Positions 55,311 through 64,000 of a stretch of 64,000 bases of DNA are shown here, piece after piece; position 1 is the stretch's first letter, and the number at the start of each line of letters is the position of its first letter. The DNA is from Cladophialophora immunda. Taxonomy: Eukaryota > Ascomycota > Eurotiomycetes > Chaetothyriales > Herpotrichiellaceae. The notes under the pieces were generated by a model. The model searched no databases. It had not been told where the DNA came from and saw only the letters and a list, made by a program, of their open reading frames with translations. A program made the translations under genes and the position numbers. Where the stretch lies: NCBI RefSeq assembly GCF_000835495.1, contig NW_015622541.1, forward strand, positions 3,596,001 through 3,660,000, in the 5' to 3' direction.

Positions 55311-57250
55311 ATGTGGAATCCTCCAAAGAACTACGAGCATAGACCTGTGACCGTCCTCGGCGGCGGAGTCCTAGGCAGGCGAATCGGTGAGAGAGACCTG
55401 CACATCACTTCCCGTTGATTGCGCTGACACGATGGGAAGCATGCTGCTGGGCAGCGGCCGGGTACAATGTCAACGTCCGAGACCCAGGCGCCCAACAGCG
55501 CAAAGACGCCGTCGACTACGTCACCGAAAACGTTCAGCAATACGCCGAGTTGACGGGAAAGACGCCAGGGACCATCAAAGCGTTTGCCGACCTGGACCCC
55601 GCCGTCAAAGATGCTTGGATTGTGTTCGAGGCGGTTCCGGAAAGCCTTCCACTGAAGATCGAGACCTTCGCTTTGCTCCAGACGCTGGCGCCGGCGGACT
55701 GCATCTTGGCATCGAACTCTTCCTCGTACAAGTCAAGCGAAATGCTCGACAAAGTCGACGAAGAGACGAAGCTGCACATCCTCAACACACATTATTTCAT
55801 GCCTCCAGGCAACCGCCTCGTCGAGATCATGACCGATGGCCATACCCATCCAGAAATCCTCCACTTTCTGGCCGATCGTCATCGTGAAGCTGCTCTGATT
55901 CCTTTCATCGCTCGCAAGGAGTCGACCGGGTTTATCTTCAACCGTGTCTGGGCCGCAATTAAACGCGAGGTCCTCACTGTTCTGGCAGAGGGGGTCTCGA
56001 CACCCGATGAAATTGACAGCATGTGGAACCTGTTTTGGGGCTCGAAGATATCTCCATGTCGAATGATGGACCGTGAGTTGGCGTTGCGCCAGTATGCTTG
56101 TGCGAAACATCTGCTGACTCCGTATGTAGAAGTTGGGCTCGACACAGTCTCCTTCATTGAACAACATTACGTCCACGAGAGAGGTCTTCCATCGGACAAA
56201 ACGGTCGATTTCTTGCAAGAAAACTACCTCCAGCACGGCAAATTGGGCAACAAATGCTCCAAAGGCGGCCTATACCCCTCAGCACCTCAGGGAAGTTCCG
56301 AAGGTGGAATTGTGTTGTTGGACTTGGGCATTCCAAGCTCCCTGAAAGGAAATCCAACGGTCCAGGAGATATCGGGCAAGGGCCGGCTGGTGAAAGTCTC
56401 TGCGGATGGCAAGAATGTCAAGACGCTGGTGTCCGGGGCCGGCTTCCCCGATGGGATTGCTTTCAATTCTTTGGATGGACGTCTGTACTACACCGACATG
56501 GGCTCCTTTGGCAGCAATGACGGACGTGTGCTATCGTGTGATCTTGACGGAAACAATGAACAAGTCATCGTTCCCCGTGGTCGGGTCCACACGCCAAAAC
56601 AGATCTCGATCGACGAGCTGGCTGGGAAGCTCTACATCTCCGACCGGGAAGGACTTCGTGTTGTGAGAGTCAGCCTCGACGGATCCAACTTCGAGGTCAT
56701 TGTGCAGACCGGAGTCTGGGAGAATCCTGAAGAGCAGTCCGACCAGACCAAATGGTGTGTGGGCATGGTCGTCGTTCCTAAGCTCGGAAAATTCTTCTGG
56801 ACTCAGAAGGGGCCACCAAAGAGCGGAAAGGGACGCATTCTCAGTGCCAACCTTGACCTGCCAGTCGGTCAGAGCCCAGCCCACCGTGCTGATATCCGAG
56901 TCGTCTTCGACAGGCTGCCAGAACCCATCGACTTGGAGTTCGACGAGGAGTCGAACAGTCTGTTCTGGACTGATCGGGGAGAAATCCCTTTTGGAAACAG
57001 CTTGAACCGCTCCCAGCTGAGTGTTGCCGGTGAGACGGTCAACGGCGGATATGCTCGTTTCCCGAAACGTGAGATTATCGCCAGGGGATTTCATGAGGCC
57101 ATCGGCTTGAAGCTGGATCGCAAGAATAACGCCATTTTTGTGGCGGATCTGGGGGGTACTCTCTGGAAGACCGACTTCAACGGTGCAAACAAAGTCAAGG
57201 TGTATGAAGACATTGCGGGCACATTTACTGGCATCACCCTCCTCCCTTGA
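55311..57250 (+). CDS. 3-hydroxyacyl-CoA-dehydrogenase-like / YWTD beta-propeller fusion
   Basis: Exons 55311-55386, 55440-56072 and 56130-57250, 609 residues. Residues 1 to about 290 are a 3-hydroxyacyl-CoA dehydrogenase (lambda-crystallin-like) unit: NAD motif VTVLGGGVLGRRIA, VFEAVPESLPLK, ASNSSSYKSSEM, THYFMPPGNRLVEIM and C-terminal STGFIFNRVWAAIKREVL with QVGLDTVSFIEQHY. From about 294 on is a repeat protein with YWTD/SMP30-like blades: GRLVKVSADGKNVKTLV, DGRLYYTDMGS, GKLYISDREGLRVVRVSLDG, NSLFWTDRGE and NAIFVADLGGTLWKTDFNG. Both parts are in one open frame with no stop between them. The 57 bp intron at 56073 is a multiple of three; removing it restores the normal dehydrogenase motif. Oxidation of a hydroxyl plus hydrolysis or binding by the propeller is a guess. 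Confidence 0.9.
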
Positions 57251-58060
57251 ACATTTCAGGTTCGACCAGGATTGAGGGAGCCGTGAAACTAGCTTTGAAA
57301 GGTAATCAACGACTCCACCGCAGTTACATTCCGGCCGGGGGCCACTAGGATCTTGAAGGTCGCGCTTTCAAGGGAGTGCATTGGTGCGCTGGAGTTGGTA
57401 TCGAGCTCAACAGTTCCGAGGAGCTGACTCTTAGAGTCTGTATATCCGAAATCTCAAGGATGACACCAATATCATCTGTGAAACACATACCAGATGAAGA
57501 GTTTGGAGTCTGGGAGGATGATGGGTGTAGTTTTCTTGTATGGAAGTCAATGACGCTCCATAATAGCAGACTGTTTCCAAAGCCTAGGCGATCATTGCAG
57601 AAGCAAAACCCACTCGTTGAATGGTTTCTCCTTCAGCTTTTCCGACGATATTGTACATCTCAAGTTTCTATCTTTCCCTCCTTGTTGGTGATTGTAAAAG
57701 CTCAGAGTCATCAGTCAAATCCAGTCTCGATGAGGCTCAATTTCAATCGGTCACCATTGGGCCGCCATCTTCGCTCGTGTGACCAGATTATGGGAACCAT
57801 CATATTTGTAGAGAGGGTGTGCATGCACGCACGCGACAGCGGCACGGAATTGTGCCTCCCGTCACATCTTCCACATCTGGCAGACTTCTCTGCGTTGGAT
57901 AACCGGTCCATTCCTCCAGCTGAATATCGTACTCGCTCCACCACCTTGAAGCAGCATTTGCACAAATGGTGAGCACTCCTCTCAGCGACAAGAGCCTTTC
58001 GTAAGTAGTATCGTCGTTGAAACTGCTAGTCCTGATCTGCTCTAGCGATTTACGCACCTG
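57251..58060. other. Intergenic region, convergent 3' ends
   Basis: No supported gene. The 198-codon frame 57376-57972 (+) has no domain and no partner exon. Confidence 0.4.
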
Positions 58061-61000
58061 CTAACGTTCCTTGCTGAGAAGTGACGATTCTTCTGAAGAA
58101 CTTTGATGCCTGAATATTACGTGGCCTCTATTTAGGTCCGAAGGCTTGTCTACTTGAGCTTGGCAAATACACTTGCATATCTCTGCTTTCGACTGGGTCA
58201 GTATGCCATGACAGGTGGAAATCCTGCTCTGGCTTTCAAAATATTGTCGCTGCCTTTCCGAAACAACTTGGTATAATACGCTGGGAACATAGCTATGCAC
58301 CTGCCTCGAAACAGCCCGAAACAGCCCGACTTCATCGCCACAGAATACATACAAGGTCGTCAAAAGCCTTTTCATTGTCAGGAATTGCTCTGGCAGCGTG
58401 TCTTTGCGGAGCTCTCTGTAGAGACGTTCTACTTCGCTTTTCCAAGAATCTGCTTCGAGCTGTGCAGTAGGTCTCGTGCGCAACGCCATTGAAAGCTTGA
58501 ACACAGACCTTGCATATTCGCTGGTCAGCTGATGCTTCTGTACTCCTGAAATGACGACTGCATGTTCCAAGGCGGTGCTGCATGACATGGTCAGTAAGGA
58601 ATTTAGGTACCAGTCTATTTTTCATTAAGTACCACGTACATTGATTCTTCATTCTGGCCAAGGTCCAGAGCGGTGCAGCCGATTTTGTACACACATGCCC
58701 CATGGAAAACATGAGTTGGTGCGTGATCATGTTGCGTCCACACATCCCTTGCTTCCTCGAAGCTTTGTTTTGCAGAGGAATACTCGCCGTTGCGAAAGTA
58801 AAAGTTACCAATGGCGAAGTGAGTGCTGATGTCAATGGTCAATCTCTGGGAATCTGTGTTACTAGTTAGAAGGATGGACTTACAATGCGAGCATAGCCCA
58901 GTTTTCGGAGGACTCCAGGTTTCTTTGTATACCATTCGACGGCCTCATCGTACTTGTTTGTCGATGCCGTGGCATTTCCCATGTTGTTATATGGTCCAAT
59001 GAAGTTGATTGGATCAGAGCTCCCGTACGTCTCATACAAGCCTATCACGTCTTTGAGCAAGTTCTCACTAAGCTCAAGGTCACTTCTGTGTAGCCACATA
59101 GTACTCGTTGGCACCAAGATAAGAGCAAGCATAAGCGGATTTTCAGCTCTATCGTCCCAAGCGTTGTAGCTGTCGCGGGCGACGTTGACAATGTTCGCCA
59201 GCTCCACGTATGATCCAATCTCGAGAAGATACCTGGGCTTTCATTAGCTGAGTTGGCACCAGCTTTTAGACTGCAATCTACCTTGCACAGTGAGTAGCCA
59301 ATTGAATAAAATCCAGAGTAGGTTTGAGAGGCTGCTGGCCAACGCTTTCTCTTTTGTACTGCTCGACGAGGCTTAGGACGTGTTGAAGGTACTTTTGACA
59401 TCTCTCCCACAGATTGTACATCTGACCTATCACTCTCGGCTTCGCTGGAAATACGGCATTGAGTCGCTTGGCGGCATTCCCAAAGGATTCCTGACGATCT
59501 GCCACGCTCATGTGATACCTGAATTGAGTCTGCACCAGGCGATGCAAAGAAAAATTGCGGGTTGTTCGGTCTTTCTTGATGAGAGACAGGTTCAGTAGCG
59601 TTTCGACAACTTCCGAGAAGCTACGGAATCAGCCCGGATTCGAGACAGGGACTGGCAACTTACTCAAATTCGTCCAACAGAAAGCTAAGTGATTCTGGGA
59701 GATTCGACGGATTCGAAGTTTCGAACAATGCGTATGGAATCTCATCAGGCATCAACCATGACATTATGCCAAGCAAACTAAAAGCAGGTCGGTCGAGCGA
59801 TTCGAACGAGAGCTTCCAGACAGTATCCAGTCCTGCACCGCGTCCTGTCGATGTGAGAAATTTCTGCATGTTTTTGTCGTACATCCGGATAAAATCGCCA
59901 ATGGACCAAGCTCGTCTGTGTATGAGGCCGGCCATCTGACTTATAGCCAGGGCGTGTCCACTCAGTCTTTCCGACAGTTCCAAGGCAGACTGTGTCTCAG
60001 CGTTGTTGAGATCGTTAGCGATGTCCATTGAGAGTAAATGAATCAGGAATCCAGACCCCTCCGAGGGATCAAAGTGAGCCACTTCAATTCCGGCCTCGGC
60101 TGGCTCGAAAGCAAGGGCATGGTTTCTGGTGGTGATAATTATGGAACCACGAGAAGCCATGGGCCAGTACTCCAGTAAAAGGTTAGCATCTTCGGCATTA
60201 TCGAAGATAATTAGCCACTTCGCGACTGACAGTGTCAGATACAGCAGACGCCGCTAACTCGAGAAGCTTACCTGTTCTTTGTAACCAGCTGAGGACGAGA
60301 ACACGGTTCTCTGTATGCTGTTGAGGCTTCGCGTTAGGAATTTGTAGTCTGATGGCAATTTCGCTGAAGCTTTGCGCTATGGCAGTGGAAGTCTGGCTGT
60401 GCACCCAAAATATAGCATCCAATTCTTGTGACTTCTTCTGAGCATATTTGAGTGCCACTTAAGACTTCCCTACTCCTCCCAGGCCATACAATGCCACAGA
60501 CCGGACATCACCGGATGTGTCATCCAGTAGTTTCGCGTGGAATATCTCATCGATCTTGGCCATATAGGCATCGCGATCGAAGAAGCGGGTGTTTCTGACA
60601 GCAGGAAGGACGATACAAGGCAGCTTGACGTTTTCAGAGAACGTTTCGGGTGTGATTGAGAGCAAACTCTGGAATTTGGCGAGCTCTTCGGCTTGATGAT
60701 TACATTTGGCAAGCTTTGAGAGGCGCTCAATCCGCCCGAAGGCTTCGTCGATGGCTTGAATGGTGACTTTGTATTGCTGGTTCAAAGGCCGCCAAGCTTC
60801 GTCATCGTTATGGTCTCAATTAAAGGACGATTAGCCAAAGTCTTCTTTATGGTTCGCAGGCACGAGAGAAGACATTACCGAAAGTGCCACCCCTGAAGAA
60901 CTTCACGACTTCGCTCAAGAAAAGGAGTAATTCCATATGCACTTCTGTAGCAATCTCTTTCTTATGGTGAAGGTCGGCCGAGCTACTGTGCCCGTTGAAC

Positions 61001-61488
61001 AGCTCAGCCTTGTGGCCGAACACCTTTAGCATTCGTGCCACGCGGAATAGGGCGTTTTCTGTTTGAGAGGCCAGCTGGTAGGAAGTTAGCGACTTTAGTC
61101 TAAACATAAAGAAAATGAAGCTGGATGGGGGAGCAGACTCTAATATCCAGCCACAACAGTCCCCAGAAGATCGAAACAGAAATGTGAGATTCCAACATAG
61201 TCACAAAGCTTGAAGATAGCTTTTCCAGATGTGCGAGACTGGGTACCAGCATCGCAAGTTCTGATGAGGCAGCATTGTCGGAGTACCCACTGCGTAACTC
61301 GCTGATCTTCTGTCGCACAGTTTGCGGACTCTCAATCTCTTCGACCTGCTTGAGGTCATAACGCTCAAGACTCTTTCGGCATCGTGACATAGTCTGCTGC
61401 CATTGCTGAATGTAGATTTCATCACTAATAGGAGTCAGGAATCTTCTTGATCACGCTGTCGACGCACCCACAATTTCTCTCCCTCCAT
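58061..61488 (-). pseudogene. NLR (NB-ARC/TPR STAND protein) with a stop codon after Walker A
   Basis: Exons 61488-61472, 61424-61139, 61074-60879, 60814-60272, 60225-59664, 59620-59282, 59232-58884, 58845-58640 and 58577-58061 join in phase to 1,005 codons. Layout: helical N-terminal domain (about 1-250), NB-ARC from about 255 with GLGGVGKS (Walker A) and KWLIIFDNAEDA (Walker B), GSIIITTRNHA, then a winged-helix-like RLVQTQFRYHM and degenerate TPRs (MGNATASTNKYDEAVEWY, IGNFYFRNGEYSSAKQSFEE). Codon 285, TAA at 60459-60461, comes directly after the Walker A serine where relatives commonly have Gln; the frame reopens at once. No alternative splice removes it. Such proteins act in non-self recognition and cell death in fungi. 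As it stands only a short N-terminal product or a readthrough product is possible. Confidence 0.85.
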
Positions 61489-61982
61489 GGTTTTGAGTTA
61501 GTTTTCTGAAGAGACCTAGACAAGATTGAGTTCAGGCTAGTGGGTGCTTTAGCTGCCGCGGCTCCAAATATTTGACGCTACTGCTTTACGGTGTGACATG
61601 GAACCTGGCTCACAGATAAGCAGATGAAGGCAAAACAATCAGAGATGAAAAACGTAGGTATTTGACCACATACTATTACATCGTCTGTCCCCAATTTGCA
61701 TCATGGGTAAAAGCCATTATTGCAAAGTCTAGAGAGAAGTCCTGGGGCACGAGAAGCCTCGATCTGACCTCGCAGTGCTTAAATGCATCCAGCTTAACAC
61801 GTTGCCCCGCACACATGCAATTTCCCATCTACTTGGCGTGATAACTTGCGAGTGTGGCATTGCCATCAAAGTGCAATCTTTATTATACAGTGTTTGCTCG
61901 AAATCCGATGATTTTGGAGCATTTCCCAACCCTGGAACCTGGCCAGCTGCAACTCTTCCCGCAAGATTCATCGCAGGCACAA
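61489..61982. other. Intergenic region between divergent degraded genes
   Basis: 494 bp with no supported gene. Confidence 0.4.
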
Positions 61983-63601
61983 ATGAATCCCGACCCATCC
62001 ACTGTATCTTCTGTCCGCAATGGAACGGATGACGCTGAAAAATTCGTGTCCCCAGACGAGCATTCGCTGCTCTTGCCTCGAAGACCATCAGCGGCAAGGA
62101 ATACCGATGAAGCAATACCTTTCTCTCGATCCTCCCTCATTCAATCAGGTTTCCGACTATCAAGAAAGACTCTGTGCTGTCTGTGCAGAAACAATTGGCG
62201 CGATTTCGAGGCTGGAAGTCCTTCTTTGACACTCTAGCTGGTATGTTGATACTCATTTTATAGGCCACTTTCGAAAGCTCATCAAGTCTAGCACTGCTTG
62301 CAGCTCTTCCAATGGGCCGACTGGCAGATAAAATGAGTCACTCCCAGCTGTTCGCATTGATCTTGACTGGGTTTTTGGCGAATCATGCATGGACAATCGC
62401 ATTTGGTAAGTCAGCACGTAAGTCAATCTGGATCGAGCTAAAATTGAAAGCATCACAACAACACTTGCCTGTTCAGTGGATTTGGGCGTCTTCTATATTT
62501 ACACTGGTAGGAGGTGGCAGTTACGCTGCCGAAATGATGCTGAGCGTTATGCTCTCGAGTACGTGCAGAGTGCATGATCGGTAGGTTCTCCGCTCGAGCT
62601 TGAAGACGGCATAGTGTCTTGACGGGATCAGAACAAGGATATTCTACTACGACTATGCTTGTTCATATTTGCCGAGCTCATTGGTTCGGGGATCTCTGCC
62701 TGGAGTGTCGGTATATCTCGACAATTACCGATATATCTTGGATTATTCTCTTTGTTATTATGCTTCGCAGTCACTGCTATCATTCCGGAAATCCACGAAA
62801 TGTCCGTCGAGGCACAGAGCCCCGATGTCAAGGCGACAGCGGATACGATATGGCCAATGAACAGTCAACGTGACGCCCAGCAAAGAAATTGGTGTCGGTT
62901 TCACGAGGAGGTTTACATCAGGCTTACTCTCTTCCAACAGTGTAATATGCTGCTCGCCGCCCCAATTTTCTTTATCACGACTTTCCGGGGCATATCCGTT
63001 CACATGCTTTTACAATATGCCTCCGTTAGATTTGGGTGGAAGCTATCTCAGGTTGGTGACCTGGCATACTCATGACCCTTGCTTATTCTCCGTAATTTGG
63101 ACCAATGCGCTTGTCAGCGAAGTCGCCCTTGTCAATCTTGTCCTCTTTCTGGTCGGCCTCCCTTTTGGTCTTGGAATTATCAGATGCCAATTCAAGATCC
63201 ACGTCCTAAGCCTGGACTTGATTGTTCTCCAGCTAAGTTTATTGTTGTTAGTGCTTGGATCAGTCCTTATTGGTCTTACCTCCACCTCCACGAGCCTACT
63301 TGATGGTACGTTTGGGGACGGTGGTCGATCACACATGCCATACTGATACAGCTCAGCAACGCTGGTTTATGCTCTAGGCTTTGGAGCAAGAGCGACACTA
63401 CTGTCACTGATAACAGCAATGTTCCCAGCAGAAACTAGAGGTAGAATGTACAGCTGCATTCTCCTTATAGAGCAGGCCGGCATGCTCCTTGGGGAGACGT
63501 CACTGCAGTATCTCCCTCGCATATGCGCTTGGTCTATCCAGAGGCTGGCTTGGCCTCTCTTTTATTATTTGCGCCGTAAGGGGTATGTTCCAAAATCTTA
63601 A
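61983..63601 (+). pseudogene. MFS transporter, probably decayed
   Basis: An N-terminal tail from ATG 61983 (SPDEHSLLLPRRPSAARN) is typical of a fungal MFS group. The pieces 62143-62241, 62292-62405, 62451-62569, 62632-63055, 63123-63305 and from 63357 follow in order and mostly in phase (SVQKQLARFRGWKSFFDTLA, ALPMGRLADKMSHSQ, WIWASSIFTLVGGGSYAA, FAELIGSGISAWSV, GFGARATLLSLITAMFPAE). Two defects are seen. No first membrane segment is found between the tail and the VQKQLARF exon. Near 63514-63516 the frame shifts by one base, so the expected last segment (YALGLSRGWLGLSFIICA) is read only in the next frame. The gene faces the broken NLR. A functional variant with unusual splicing is possible but less likely. 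Confidence 0.7.
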
Positions 63602-64000
63602 GCCAAGCTAAATCTTCTAGTGCTGCTACTTGATTGCTTTCCTTTGCGCTTGTAAAATTCAATTGAAAGATCTCCCTCAGAACAAGAGGGTAAACATGAT
63701 AGGGGCGAGAAGTTAACAACGTGTATGTTCGCACCATTTTCGTTCAGGAAAGGGAGCGCGGCCGCTTTAATCGGGCACGTGACGGAGCATCGAGGATGCC
63801 CGGCGGAGCCCGGGAGAGCGTCGTGGGAGCCACGGCAGAGTACGGGGAAGTGCGCCCGAGCACCGGGGAGGCAAGCCCGAGCACTGCGCGAGCCACAGGG
63901 GGCGCTGCCTAATGCCATTGCCTATTCGTAGGCGCCCAGTTCAGGCTCAGGGTTCCCCTTTGGGCCTCACATACGATGGTGCGTAAAGGACAAGCACAAC
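63602..64000. other. Intergenic region at window end
   Basis: No gene supported. 63760-63910 is GC-rich with short G/C-rich repeats (GAGC, CCCGAGCAC); open frames there look like compositional artefacts. Confidence 0.4.

Noticed and set aside
57376..57972. 198-codon open frame on the + strand
   Set aside because: Low-quality protein with no domain; probably the 3' region between convergent genes.
1..64000. CRISPR arrays, bacterial operons, rRNA genes and complete transposons
   Set aside because: None found. Repeats are limited to the short tandem units reported, and the DNA is clearly eukaryotic with spliceosomal introns.

Overview
The window comes from a filamentous ascomycete (Pezizomycotina). 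Genes carry many short introns of about 45-120 bp with GT..AG ends and CTAAC-like branch sites. Protein families are typically fungal: Zn2Cys6 regulators, a questin-oxidase-like protein, a TRI12-type transporter and a NB-ARC/TPR NLR. One short tract looks RIP-mutated. Order-level placement is not secure; Eurotiomycetes is my best guess, by inference only. All gene models were spliced by eye. Exon ends were chosen to keep reading frame and family motifs, so individual splice sites may be off.

Left part (1-13 kb), conserved cell biology: the 3' end of phosphomevalonate kinase, a prenylated ubiquitin-fold protein, the proteasome maturation factor UMP1, a small secreted protein, uridine kinase, the exonuclease REX4, an RNase H2 subunit and a DUF4385 protein. 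Middle-left (13-27 kb), regulators and transporters: a bZIP factor, a zinc-finger-less fungal transcription factor, a DHA1-type MFS pump, a RIP-like AT-rich remnant, and a divergent pair of monocarboxylate-type MFS transporter and Zn2Cys6 regulator.

Region 27.2-46.8 kb looks like a metabolic gene cluster without a polyketide or peptide synthase. It holds a Zn2Cys6 regulator, a 12-exon P450, a questin-oxidase (ring-cleaving) relative, a scytalone-dehydratase-like protein, an isocitrate-lyase/PEP-mutase-family lyase, a dienelactone hydrolase, a salicylate-hydroxylase-type FAD monooxygenase, a TRI12-type efflux pump and an aldo-keto reductase. The gene set fits stepwise oxidation, ring opening and C-C cleavage of an aromatic compound, either as a pathway branch or for catabolism or detoxification (inference). 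Two of its intergenic regions share the palindrome CGGGATCCCG, a possible Zn2Cys6 site.

The decapping scavenger gene (48.3-49.4 kb) is housekeeping and separates this from a second module at 49.8-57.3 kb. That module is a CYP102/505-like P450 heme protein without its own reductase, a cytochrome b5 fused to a b5-reductase-type flavoprotein, and a fusion of a 3-hydroxyacyl-CoA-dehydrogenase-like enzyme with a YWTD-type beta-propeller. I read it as a P450, its electron donor and a downstream oxidoreductase. It is the least familiar arrangement in the window.

The right end (58-63.6 kb) is decaying. An NLR has a stop codon directly after its Walker A motif, and an MFS gene lacks a recognisable first membrane segment and has a 3' frameshift.
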